A DNA stretch of 26,954 nucleotides from Botryllus schlosseri (lineage: Eukaryota; Chordata; Ascidiacea; Stolidobranchia; Styelidae): positions 1 through 26,954 of the forward strand of contig ATSW01007107.1 in assembly GCA_000444245.1 (NCBI GenBank). The letters run 5' to 3'. The notes beneath the pieces are model-generated. The model was not told the DNA's origin and searched no databases. It was given only the letters and a program-made list of their open reading frames with translations. This document shows, one piece after another, positions 17,734 to 26,954 of this stretch (within the stretch, counting starts at the first letter, position 1; each line of letters opens with the position of its first letter). Both the position numbers and the translations under genes were made by a program.

Positions 17734-18895
17734 TTCAAATATTGCAACAGAATAGCTTCAAAACCAAACTGGCGTCCACAATATTAACAATTTCTGTTCG
17801 AAAGAAACGTATCATGTTCAAAAAGCATCATAACGCTAATTGTACTCAACGTAGAATGTACACCAATACCTAATATCACGGGTCTGCAGACATCTCGGAT
17901 CGAGGCGTCTTGGTCTTGCTCTTGAACCAATGCCCAGACAATTCAGACCACAATACAAATAATCACTTGAATGAATATATCAAACCATACTATCGGTGAA
18001 TTCATGCATTACCAAAACCATTAGGGCACTCTGAGAGTGAATAAGCATATATGTGACGTAAGCCTAGTGGAAGGAATTATAGTGGTACGGTAGTGTTTAC
18101 GCAAATCATACTGTTTGATTTCTAAGTACTTAGGCCTCGAATCTTAGATATGCGAATGAGAGCGAACAAATTCGTGTCACACTGTGATGGAAAGATCTAT
18201 CGCGTGAACGAGAAATTTTATCCTCATGAAATTTTATCCTCGTCTCGTGTGACATCGAGTTGAAAACGACAACTGATATCACTCTGGTTGGGGTGGCACC
18301 TACACGAAAACAGAAACTACTAGATAGGATGGAAATTCGAATCAATGTACTGTACCTTTTCGTAATGAAATGAGCATAAATTTGTCGCGCGGGACAGAGC
18401 GGATTTTGTGGCATTTATAGACAATACCGTATGCTATACCGTAGTCGAAAAGCAGCTTACATGGTTCTCTAATTGCGAGCTAACGACACCATGAAAATTC
18501 AACTTCAAAAACTGACATATATCTATCTATATATATAGTTATTTCTATAATAGACAGATGACCGCATACATGAGATATGAAATTGACGCAATCGAAGAAA
18601 CTCGGACCAGAAAACAATCGCCAACACCGCCCACTCATTGACTTGACATACTCTTGTTTGTCAAACCGTCATCGGCGATGCGTATCAATACGTCATATTT
18701 CGATTGTGCTTGAAGCGGGGTTGCCAACTGCGGGAGGGATCTTGGAGTCTTTGGTACCAAACATTTCGTAAAATAGTGCCAAACTGAGAAAAACAGTGCC
18801 AACTTATCCATAATAGTCAGAATATACTTGATAAAAACAGAAATTAGTTTTAAACTATCCAATTAAGCGTAAATTAAGATGGGAACGAAGATGCG
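17734..18895. other. Spacer upstream of PITP copy 2
   Basis: This AT-rich sequence contains a short (TATC/TA)n tract near 18518-18540. The promoter of PITP copy 2 should be at the left end, but I see no clear TATA box, initiator or other element. No exon is recognised. Confidence 0.5.
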
Positions 18896-19110
18896 GGGAG
18901 ATAGTGTAGTGGTTACGATAAGCGCCCACCAAACAGACGGGCCGGGTTCGATTCGATTCCCGTCGGAGGCTCCTCTTCAGTTGCCGTTCTTACGGCGACA
19001 AAAAAGCCCAGAAAAAGAGCCGGCGAAGAAAGCAATCTCACGGAATGGAAAGAACTAGTAGAAAGGGCCGCGGCGTCAAAAAAGATCAACATCGAAAAGA
19101 ACTGTGACAT
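18896..19110 (+). mobile_element. tRNA-derived SINE, first family
   Basis: An A-box-like gatagtgtagtggttacgat and a B-box-like ccgggttcgattcgattcc lie about 40 bp apart. A G+C-richer body unlike the surroundings (cttacggcgacaaaaaagcc and on) follows. Its body differs from the two SINEs at 19424 and 21903, so it is a separate family or a different tail. Confidence 0.6.
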
Positions 19111-19305
19111 CGGGCACTCTAGGCCGAGGTGGATGTTGGGTAAAAGATCGCTACTGATGCGTGTCGTTCGACATTAATGACATTAATGATATCACATTGT
19201 GTCTTATCGCATTGTACATTGTGTGTGACTTGTTCAGCTGAAAAATATAACCCAACGATGTTATGCGTCCTCTTTACATCGCCTAGACCTGAGGTCCCAA
19301 AGAGA

Positions 19306-19326
19306 CCAGAGAGAGAGAGAGAGATA
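19306..19326. repeat. (GA)n microsatellite
   Basis: A run of gagagagagaga with one interruption upstream; no function inferred. Confidence 0.9.
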
Positions 19327-19423
19327 TGATATTCTTTCTCGCCTGCACCATCGAGATGCTTTGGCGACGGAGTTGCGATACGGCCCCATGAGGTCATCTA
19401 GTCTGCGCCCCCGTTTTTTTTCT

Positions 19424-19559
19424 CCTCCATGCTATCCGTGATTGCTGAGCGCCTAGCAGGATAGCTGCGGATGCCATTTTTCGAGTCTTTGGTATGACCC
19501 GGCCGGGGATCGAACCTACGAGAAGCCGGACGCATAACCATTACACTATCTCGCTCGGA
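19424..19559 (-). mobile_element. tRNA-derived SINE, second family, copy 1
   Basis: On the minus strand, gatagtgtaatggttatgcg (A box) is followed by ggttcgatccccggccgggt (B box), then ataccaaagactcg and a body ending cacggatagcatggagg. The head and the ggatagcatgga tail match the plus-strand copy at 21903. The 3' border is uncertain and could extend towards the (GA)n tract. Confidence 0.7.
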
Positions 19560-20843
19560 TCATTTTGTGCGGCCCGCGGCGGCATTTTGGATTTCGAAGT
19601 ATTCGACTATATGTAACTACCATTTTCTTTAATTTTAGGTCATAATATTCGTTATAAAACTACTCCAGAAGTCAGAAACTACTCATCAAACTTCACTAGT
19701 ACATCACCTTCAAAATTTAGGACTCAGTGAAAGATTGCCTATTTTACGTGACATTACTTGTTGATGATGGATGGTTAAACAATGAACATGACCCGTTGAT
19801 GATGATTCGTTCAGCAAATTGTGATTTGGACTTGGGCGTGACCTTTTGTAGAATTACTCGAACTCGGACTCAATGGGTGATAAAATATCAATGGCTCGAG
19901 TTGAGTTACGTCAAAAGATACAATCAGATAAGGACTTTTGCGACGCGGAACGCCGTAACTTGGTACAACCACGGACGCCACAATCTATCAAACTGGTATG
20001 GAAAATAGTAAAATATCAAAAGGTCGTAGCTTGCGTTTCGCAGCTTATTTAGATATCTATAAGCAGGTCGGAATGGGAACCATTGGCATTATTTTGCCCT
20101 CGTGATGTATAGTTGGTTACATCCTGTGTCGTCTTGGGGTATCTTTATCCATGTTATAATCGCCAATTAAATGTGGCGAGTATAAAGTAGTCGTAACCTA
20201 CGCTTCACAGCTGTAACACAAGTGGATTTTTCGGTGATTGGACATTTCTATTGCCGTGACACAGTAGGCTAACTATTACATTCAAGTTGTTATTAATTGA
20301 TCTGTTGAAATATTCGAAGGTATATCTAACGCTGATTTAATTTGACTTTGGTAATGACAAGATCAATAATAGCCTAGTTGTCAGGAGTATACTCGAGACC
20401 CGGATTAGGCTCTACTGCTCCAATGCTCTGATATCAGATCAATCGTTGTAAAATTCTAAAATTCTACCTATAATTGCGGCACGTCAAATGTCCGCTATAG
20501 CTGCAAAATTATAACGCGACAGCTTTTACGCTGTCCTGATGCATTTGTCCTCTTGCATGTGCATGGTCTCTACAACTATTTTTTTTTATAAAAACTCAAA
20601 TATATAAAAATGTTTTTTTCGTGCCAGGCGTGAATTCACAATAGTAAATCACATTTTTACGATGCGTGTGAAATTTCAGTCTGCAAGGTCCCGTCAAATA
20701 AGGCCCACTTGGAAATACATTGAATTCCCGTATTATTGGTGGTGCGGCCCGCGGCGCCATCAAAAAGTAGGAAATTGGCCCGCGAGCACATTTGAGTTTG
20801 AGACCTCTGGCCTAGACCAAGGCAGGTGCCTGATTCCATAGAC
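19560..20843. other. Repeat-derived spacer
   Basis: The 17-mer family tgcggcccgcggcg occurs at about 19569 and 20745. The stretch 20739-20812 (tgcggcccgcggcg ... ttgagtttgagacctctgg) looks like the right end of a hAT-type element whose left end I cannot find. No gene is recognised. Confidence 0.5.
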
Positions 20844-21110
20844 CAAGTCGCTCCGACACCTTCCTATCTTTTCATTGTATCGCGTTTTTGTGGTGTATTG
20901 AACTGATAAAAATTGCTAATAAACCAATGATGATGATGAAGATCGTACGTCAAGGTGGAATTAATTTTTCTCTAAATTTCATTTTTCAGTCAAGTTTATC
21001 TGTAAAAGTCATTATCATCATCATTTTCATTTCATTAAATTTGTCATCAAATAAAAATACCACAATATTGCGATATAATGAAAAGATGGAAGGGTGCAGA
21101 AAACGACTTG
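20844..21110. mobile_element. Inverted-repeat element with termini of about 65 bp
   Basis: The left arm (caagtcgctccgacaccttc, then tatcttttcattgtatcgcg and tgtggtgtattga) is mirrored on the right (tcaaataaaaataccacaat, then gcgatataatgaaaagatgg and ending aaaacgacttg). The middle is AT-rich with atgatgatg/atcatcatc runs and no coding content. The terminus also closes copy F at 22640. The target duplication is not resolved. Confidence 0.65.
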
Positions 21111-21239
21111 CAGTCAGACTGAGGCCCACGCTACGCTGTCAATTGCTATGAGTAGACTGCAGACTACTAGGCTATATAGGCTATAAATCATTGCTAGTAA
21201 TCTATAATTATAATCAGACACCAGCCTTGTCGTGTAGAG

Positions 21240-21600
21240 CAGTGGTTCTTAACCAGGGGTCCATGGACCGCTTGGGGGTACGACGTAGGCCTACTGTGTG
21301 AAATTATACCATATTCAAGCACCAAAATTATTTCGAAAATCAATGGGAAGTGAAGTATTATGGGGCGGATTTCTTCAACTCGAAAATTTTCTTCGCGCGA
21401 TTTCGTTGCATGAGAATTGTTGCTTTTAATTTCGGTACCATCACTTCCGATCAAAATATCTGCAGAACTTTTCCGCCAGCTCAGTGGTCTGGGTTTTTTC
21501 GCCATTATGAGAAAGTGATCACTTGAGGCCATTGGCCGTTGCGGTGCTTTAGCCCACCAAGTCCAGGGGTGTGAAACCTGCTGGTGCGGGACGATGAGAG
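21240..21600. mobile_element. hAT-like fragment(s)
   Basis: The terminus cagtggttcttaaccagggg at 21240 is a typical animal hAT end. A second hAT-like start, caggggtgtgaaacctgctg, lies at about 21573. Neither has a clear partner in the window. A minus-strand frame between them (21194-21532) is not recognised as any transposase. Confidence 0.45.
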
Positions 21601-21902
21601 TCCAATATTACGGCACCGGCCGTAAATTTCGTCACAGAACACACCAAGACATAGGCTATGACGTTTCGGTGCACCTGTAACCTAGTAAACTACATTACCA
21701 AAGAAATCGTCAGCAATGAATATTTCGCCCCTAAAAACACAACACGTCTCTGAAATCCAAAGAAGTTTGCTGAAAGCCCTACGGGGGCCCAGTACCAGCG
21801 TTTGAGGGCGGTCTGACAAAGTGAAATGTTTCGATCCTGGCTGGACAGGGGGAAATTTTCTTGACAGCTCAAGGGGTAGGCCGACACGATAGCGTACGCC
21901 AT

Positions 21903-22205
21903 TACGTAATGGTTAAGCGTCCGGCTTCTTGATCGGTAGGTCGTGGGTTCGATCCCCGGCCGGGTCAGACCAAAGAACTAGTAACACTGGTATCCATGAC
22001 TTCCCTGCTTGGTGCTCATGCATTACTGGGATAGCATGGAGGGGTGGTGCAAGACTTAGAAAGCCATACAAGGCTATATCTGCACCTTCCTTATTGTCCA
22101 GCGGCATATGCACATCATGCACTCATGGTATGCATATATGCACAGATCGTGTGTATGTCTATCATGAGTCGGTGTATATGGCGCAAAAAACACCAAGGAC
22201 AAAAA
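21903..22205 (+). mobile_element. tRNA-derived SINE, second family, copy 2
   Basis: The order is tacgtaatggttaagcgtcc (A box), gggttcgatccccggccggg (B box), agaccaaagaac, then a body with tgctcatgcattactgggat and agcatggaggggtgg. It is longer than copy 1 and includes a tgcatatatgcac-rich tail. The tRNA-like head keeps good box spacing, but this is a SINE and not a tRNA gene, since no full cloverleaf can be drawn. Confidence 0.7.
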
Positions 22206-22384
22206 TAAACTACGTCCTTTCCTTTTCCTGAATCGCTAAAAGGGTTAATAAACACTGGCCTGGAGCAGACACGCACTGCTGCACACTTGATTTAGGAGAG
22301 GATTATATAAAAGGAATATACGAAAATGAAAGCGAGATGTGTTGGTAGGCGAGGTCGATATGTCAGATTGTGGTCCCCGGTAAT

Positions 22385-22640
22385 TTTGAGGGCTGACTAT
22401 ATTTATCGGGATTTATTTCAATATCAATATACTAAATTGTATATTGAAGTTCTGTACCTCCAAGAAGCTCTTTACAGACTATATTCAATTCATTCTGTAG
22501 AAAATTTCTTGTATTTGAACGTGAATGTGGACACTGGAGTGGACATGCTCCACAATTTATTAATATTTTCCTCATTTCAAAACACTACAAAACTGCGATA
22601 CAATGAAAATATAGGAAGGTGTCGAAACGACTTGGAGTAG
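22385..22640 (+). repeat. Composite repeat, copy F
   Basis: It starts with a degenerate gagggctgac end and then atttatttcaatatcaata. Next comes the core ttgaagttctgtacctccaa shared with copies B and C. It ends with gcgatacaatgaaaatata and ggaaggtgtcgaaacgactt, the terminal sequence of the inverted-repeat element at 20844-21110. It therefore links two repeat families seen separately elsewhere in the window. Confidence 0.5.
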
Positions 22641-23419
22641 GCCTAGTATTTGAAATCAGAAATCCACCTTGGCCTGGGCGAAGTAGAAGAGGCATGTACA
22701 CTGAATTCAAAGCAAAGCGGAGAATATAAAAAGCAGGCGACAAAATGAGATGGCATGTGGCGGACCCCAACAGGCTTTCCGACAGTCGTCGAGCATATCC
22801 GCATTCAAGTCGAAATACAAGCAATTTCTTCTTAATGAATAGCCTGCTATAGTCAGCCTCCAGGATTATCGGACCACGACCTATCATATCGATCTCGCCT
22901 TTCGCTCCTCGCATAAATCTTCGTAATCGATTGAGCGGATAAAAATACTAAGAGTTGCTGAATATGATCATGCCGTATAATGACACACGTTCTGCGAAGG
23001 AAGTGTACTAGTCACGCGACAAGTTGAGGGTATATTATGGTGACGTCATAACTTTTCGTTAGCTACCTCAGTCTACGTCGTCTGCGATAATAACGTACTT
23101 TCGGTTTAGGTAGACCCCCTACATACTGCCTCGCTAACAAGCCATGGAATGTAAGCTACCATCCCTACCAAAGTTCGTAAAAGTAGGTTAGTGAATGATG
23201 CTACGCAAGTTCAATGACATCTTTTATTATCAGATGATCACTATGACTATTGCACTCTTTGTCTTCAGGGTACAAAATGACGAAAATACATGAAAATTAA
23301 TCTAAAATACAGACGCCGGCTCCCTTTCATCTGGTAATAGACAATTTAGAGCGTTGACCTCGGCAAATGATACAAAATTTCTGTGAAACAACAAATAAAG
23401 TTTAGGATACCATATATGC
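22641..23419. other. Spacer without a recognised gene
   Basis: No exon or repeat is recognised. A TGACGTCA palindrome (CRE/ATF-type) sits at 23041-23048, without any gene start near enough to assign it to. Confidence 0.4.
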
Positions 23420-23787
23420 TAGGGTTACCATGATCCTCTTTTTTGAAAGTGTCCTCGGAGGATGCCTAAATGTCCTCTTTTTCGAGAATTTGGGTTGAAT
23501 ATACATGAAAATTGGACCGAGATATAGGAAATCAGCAGCCCAGCAACGCTCCAATGTGATTTCCTGGACTTGAGCCAGAAAAATGACTTTTTTTAGTCAA
23601 CCAACTTGGAAAACGTGATAGAAATGTGTATTTCAGGTTTTGAGCCGGTAAGTTGACCTTTTTTTTAATCAACCGACCACAAAAACCAATATATTTACCA
23701 TTTTTCACGGATTTTACTCCAGTTTTGTAGCTCTGAAAACTTTGAAAAAGTGTCCTCTTTTCACATTTCCAAAATATGGTAACCCTA
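23420..23787. mobile_element. hAT-like MITE (TAGGGTTACCAT ends)
   Basis: The termini tagggttaccat and atggtaaccct(a) are inverted repeats. The flanks atatatgc (23412-23419) and atgtatgc (23788-23795) agree at 7 of 8 as a target duplication. Subterminal gtgtcctc motifs are repeated at both ends. There is no coding content. Confidence 0.8.
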
Positions 23788-23929
23788 ATGTATGCACATA
23801 ATCAAAATCTGAATTTTAAACCCATTTTTGGACACGGAACGAAAATAGAATTCAAATTATTTGAATTTTCACGGGGAAAGATGGTAACCAGTAAAATCCG
23901 GTGTAGGTATGTTCGGAAGTAAATTCAGA

Positions 23930-24110
23930 TTGGGGCAAATTATTGACATAGCGGTAAGGGTAGGAATCCCAGCAAATGCACAATGCTACTGAAATACCAA
24001 TGGGGTTACCGGTTAGTGGTAATGTTAGGGTGAGTCTGGGTTTTAGTTATATTACTTTGTGTTAGCGTTAGGGCTAGGGGTAAGGTGAAGTTCACTTGGG
24101 TATGGTTCAG
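23930..24110. repeat. Degenerate (TTAGGG)n-like tract
   Basis: Scattered gttaggg, gttagcgttagggctagg and ggtaaggg words occur on the plus strand with much intervening change. It is probably a decayed simple repeat and not an active telomere. Confidence 0.4.
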
Positions 24111-24776
24111 GAATCAAGTTATAGGGCCAGGTTGGTTCGGATTGTTTCATGGTCACTCGATTAGCTTGCATTATATTTACAGAATGTTCTTGCGAGTAAC
24201 ATGTACTTTGTGATACCAGCACAAAATGTGCGCATGCGCACTCACAGATTAGTTATTCTTTGCGACTTTCTCCAAACAACTCAGCACCCAATTTTACTAA
24301 AAAAACGGTACTTTGGCAACCTGGGATCAATACATAGTGATGTAATAGTACCCCTCCGTTTGAGCTTTCTGAATTCACCGGCCACCGTAAACTATCATTT
24401 GGATTAGGATTTCTACTCAAAGTCACTGGATATAGGTTCGCAAAGACATTTACCGCAGTAAGGTATATGTTTCATCTGATAGGACAAAATTACATGAGAC
24501 ATGGCCCTTCCGAGTGATCATAGTAAAATGCGAAGTAAATAGGGAAGATACTACTGTGTCTTCAGTTCGTTCCCATCTATGCCAACGCTCCTATGGCACC
24601 TGGGAGCAACGCATTGTTGTGAAATTTTGAAAAGTTCAACTCACATATTAATAATTGAAGACTGTGACAAAGGCAAACTGCTTTAAAGAATCTTGCAAAA
24701 GGAATTACAAATACATGCACAAATTGCACATTGTACATTATATTTCAGATTTTTGCAACAACTAGCTATAATTGTT
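24111..24776. other. Spacer without a recognised gene
   Basis: Apart from the NRF1-type site I see nothing here. It is a place where the last VPS41 exon could lie, but I could not identify a minus-strand exon carrying the expected final Cys-x2-Cys pair. Confidence 0.4.
24229..24240. promoter_or_regulatory. Perfect NRF1-type palindrome TGCGCATGCGCA
   Basis: This 12-bp palindrome is the consensus binding site of NRF1, common in CpG-rich animal promoters. No gene start is recognised within 1 kb on either strand, so it may be a chance match or mark an unrecognised promoter. Confidence 0.3.
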
Positions 24777-25242
24777 TAGATTGGCTAAAAAAACTGTGCG
24801 CACAAAATTTGGATAAATTTCAACCTGTAAAAGCGAAGCTATTACATTTGGAAAATTTTAATTTTTTTTACAATTTTACCGGCAATCCCATGAAATTGTT
24901 AAGCCGTCTAAATAAAACTATGCATTGCAAATTTGGCTCAATTTCAAACAGAAGAAGCACAGTCATAGGAGTACAAAATTTTGGATACAAAAAAACAGTA
25001 TTTACAGTGGAAAATTCTGGAATTATTAATTATAGGACCGCCTGTAAAATTCGAAATCTTCTACATCAATAGCTTCTACCGGTTGGGTTCAGTCAAATTT
25101 GCTATGCATCGTTTTTTTCAGCAACAATTTTATGCGGTTGCCAGTAATATCTGATTGTTTTTTTAATAAATATAATATTTAGCTTCGCTTCTAAAGTTTG
25201 GAATGGAGCCGAATTTGGTGTGCAGTGTTGTTTAGCCAATCT
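24777..25242. mobile_element. Inverted-repeat element (AGATTGGCTAAA ends)
   Basis: The left arm agattggctaaa, then acaaaatttggataaatttc and aagcgaagcta, is mirrored at the right end (tagcttcgcttctaaagttt, tttggtgtgcagtg, tttagccaatct). A third, looser copy of the arm lies inside at about 24896-24960. It has no coding content and its family is uncertain. It sits in the intron or 3' flank next to the VPS41 RING exon. Confidence 0.6.
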
Positions 25243-25359
25243 AAGAAACGCACGTCCACACGGACAATCGACGATAAGCGTCATGGCTCGAGCACAACAC
25301 AGCCAGTGTTCGTTATCGCTCAAATGTAATCACTCATTTGTTATCGCTCGAATGCATAC

Positions 25360-25640
25360 CTTTTTTTGCACACAAGTCGTATGAAAAGTATGTCGGCACA
25401 TGAATGCAGTGATCTTCAGGTCGGCTGGGTTTGCATCTTTTGAACTCAAGACCGGCTTCTTGGCTGGGTTCGCATCTTGAGAACTCAAGCCTGGCATCTT
25501 GGCTGGGTTTGCATCTTTTGAACTCAAGACCGGCTTCTCGGCGAGGTTCGCATCTTGTGATCTCAAGCCTGGCTTCTCGGCTGGGTCCGCATCTTGAGAA
25601 CTCAAGATCGGCATCTCGCAAGCATCGCAAATAGAATCAT
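25360..25640 (-). CDS. VPS41: VPS41 exon with an expanded RING finger
   Basis: Two bases complete His, then 93 codons: DSICDACEMP, five 13-residue repeats of the type KPVLSSKDANPA, then DLKITAFMCRHTFHTTCVQKK. The donor is aag|gtatgc. The zinc ligands visible are the CxxC pair and C-x-H-x2-H-x2-C. The loop between the second and third Cys is 73 residues, against about 19 in human VPS41. I chose the acceptor at 25641-25642 because its phase fits the upstream exon; another AG at 25654-25655 would not. Confidence 0.75.
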
Positions 25641-25777
25641 CTACGAGCAATAACTGTAACCGTCAACACGTAATAGAAATCATCATAGCATTGCACTTAC
25701 GGTCAACATAAACAGCCCTGGAGCGCACCTTGTACTGCTTTCCAATCAGGCTGATAACATCCGACGAGAGAATATTT
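25360..25777 (-). CDS. VPS41: VPS41 C-terminal region, two exons (gene enters from the right edge)
   Basis: VPS41 is a HOPS-complex subunit that tethers late endosomes, lysosomes and AP-3 vesicles. Two phase-matched exons give a peptide that aligns with the C-terminal part of human VPS41 as I recall it: SSDVISLIGKQ against ADSLSLLKKM, RAVYVDHDSICDAC against KGVLVDEENICESC, and FMCRHTFHTTC against FHCRHMFHKEC. The paired Cys and the C-x-H-x2-H-x2-C half of a RING-H2 finger are present. Upstream exons (beta-propeller, helical solenoid) must lie beyond the right edge. The last Cys pair should sit in a further exon to the left, which I could not find. VPS8 or VPS18 are less likely alternatives. 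Confidence 0.78.
25423..25617 (-). repeat. In-frame coding minisatellite, five 39-bp units, inside the VPS41 RING loop
   Basis: Five adjoining units of exactly 39 bp occupy 25423-25461, 25462-25500, 25501-25539, 25540-25578 and 25579-25617. Units one and three differ only at the last base; units two, four and five form a second, looser type. The pattern suggests duplication of a 78-bp dimer after an earlier single duplication. The unit length is a multiple of three, so the frame is kept. Confidence 0.95.
25701..25777 (-). CDS. VPS41: VPS41 exon preceding the RING exon
   Basis: One base completes a codon from an upstream exon, then 25 codons starting NILSSDVISLIGKQYK and ending RAVYVD, and one base at a consensus gtaagt donor. 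The acceptor reads tttcaatgtag. Only this frame is open. The final base joins the next exon to make His, giving VYVD-H-DSIC, which lines up with VLVD-E-ENIC in human. Confidence 0.75.
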
Positions 25778-25993
25778 CTACATTGAAACCACATGGAAGT
25801 TTGCATGGAATAATCCTGGAATTTTAACGATGAGCAACGTTGGAAACAGGAAATAGTTCTGGTGCAGCCACGGATGCATTAATGGGGAATTGATTACAAC
25901 GAAAAGTATTCGATTTTTAAATGTCATATTCGCTATGACTGCTTCCGCACAAACGATAGCCATCGAGAGAATTAGTGACACATCCATTTATAT

Positions 25994-26558
25994 CAGTGGT
26001 TCCCACACTTGGGAGCACACCCTCTTTGAAATCTTCTGAGTGGAGGTGCGAAGCCGCCTGGGAGAAATGTTTTTTTTTCATGAACTCGGAATGAGTTTAA
26101 TTAGTGGTGAAACTTCCAAGTTTTTACAAAGGCAACAATCCTATTTAGCCTACATTTCGATCTAAATGTCATAATTACGTCATACCATTCACACGCTGAC
26201 GCCAGATTTGACTGATACCGTACCTTGCACTAACCGGAAGATGTCCATGAATGAATTGTAATGGGTGAACGCATGAAGCTGTGCCATTGGTTTTTGATTT
26301 AGCTTATGGTCAGGTACATTTGAGATAAACTCAAGTGGGGTAATAGACGAGGTTGGTTTGGCAACAAAATCGCTAAAATATCTATGTGCTACCATTGCGC
26401 ATGATTATGTTTAACAAAATATTCCATTGGAAATTTTTTCACGCTCCGCACGATTTACCTCCAGCTGATCATAATTGCTACATATATAGTCCTAATTCCA
26501 TTTTCCATTTCACTAAACAATGCGTTGGGACATGTAAAAAAAAGTTTGAGAACCACCG
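25994..26558. mobile_element. hAT element (CAGTGGTTC ends), 565 bp, in the VPS41 upstream intron
   Basis: The left end is cagtggttcccacacttggg and the right end is aaagtttgagaaccaccg. The flanks atttatat (25986-25993) and attcatac (26559-26566) agree at 6 of 8, with both differences C/T changes; the first fits the hAT target preference nTnnnnAn. A minus-strand open frame at about 26230-26395 lies inside it (see findings). Confidence 0.8.
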
Positions 26559-26663
26559 ATTCATACGAATAGATTGGAAGTAACAACAGCAGAAATGGTT
26601 CGAGTCAGAATTTTCCTACATTAGCAGGATTCCGGCTCACTTGCCTAAAGAATAGCGCTGACT

Positions 26664-26770
26664 AGGGTTAGTTCGGATATCAATCATTTTCACTATCCGG
26701 ATAACGGATATATCCGGATATTTTGGAATTTATCTAACCGGTTAACCGGATAATAACTGCTAAGTGAGAC
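26664..26770. mobile_element. Possible DNA-transposon left end with atccggata subterminal repeats
   Basis: It starts tagggttagttcggatatca and then repeats ccggata, atatccggat and accggttaaccgg. Such clustered subterminal motifs are common in hAT elements. The partner end is not in the window. Confidence 0.35.
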
Positions 26771-26954
26771 AATCGATTTCATTAGGTCTGCATGTAAAAC
26801 GGATCGCAAAATCAGTACACAGTGTTATTGTAGAGTACCTACCTACGCGCGCAGTATGAGCGAATACGAGAAAAACCACGCAAATTTAATGTTCACTGCT
26901 TCTGCAATGCCCTCTTTATAAAGCACAGATGCATCAATTGTGGGATCCTGTAGC

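Noticed and set aside
21903-21975. Possible tRNA gene
   Set aside because: The A and B boxes are present, but no complete cloverleaf can be drawn and the same head occurs on the SINE at 19424-19559.
23930-24110. Interstitial telomere
   Set aside because: The TTAGGG-like words are too scattered and altered to be a telomeric array.
25102-25323. Minus-strand frame with CPCGRAF, considered as the last VPS41 exon
   Set aside because: Most of it lies in the inverted-repeat element, it lacks the expected final Cys-x2-Cys context of VPS41, and no phase-matched acceptor was found.

Overview
This is animal nuclear DNA. The genes are split by introns with GT..AG borders, the spaces between exons are AT-rich and full of short transposon relics and tRNA-derived SINEs, and the recognisable proteins are metazoan (class I phosphatidylinositol transfer proteins, the C-terminal RING region of VPS41). 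The compact introns and the abundant hAT-type MITEs would suit a marine invertebrate such as a tunicate, but nothing here fixes the species and I hold that only loosely. All the genes I can support are on the minus strand.

Left (1-11.5 kb): one large gene running right to left. I can chain 13 coding exons in which every splice phase fits the next, giving at least 1,226 codons and continuing past the left edge. The product is almost wholly low-complexity, rich in Pro, Arg, Gln, Tyr and Ser, with PxxP runs and three copies of a short Ser-x-Asn-Leu motif. I recognise no folded domain; a disordered scaffold is the likely type. Its introns hold hAT MITEs, a diverged tandem repeat and copies of a palindromic repeat family.

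Middle (12.8-17.7 kb): two complete, uninterrupted, head-to-tail genes for class I PITPs (273 and 272 aa). Vertebrate relatives are split into many exons, so these look like an old intronless copy that later duplicated. The copies differ at the membrane-docking aromatic pair.

Right (17.7-26.95 kb): mostly repeats (three tRNA-headed SINEs, several hAT-like elements with target-site duplications, two other inverted-repeat elements, a (GA)n tract, a degenerate TTAGGG-like stretch). At 25.36-25.78 kb are two exons of a VPS41 gene entering from the right edge. Between the first and second zinc-binding pairs of its RING finger lies an in-frame five-unit tandem repeat of 39 bp (13 aa), which stretches a loop of about 19 residues in human to 73. 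This is the most unusual observation in the window. The last VPS41 exon was not found.

Functionally, class I PITPs move phosphatidylinositol between membranes and VPS41 belongs to HOPS-mediated late endosome/lysosome tethering. Apart from this shared membrane theme I see no evidence that the neighbours work together.
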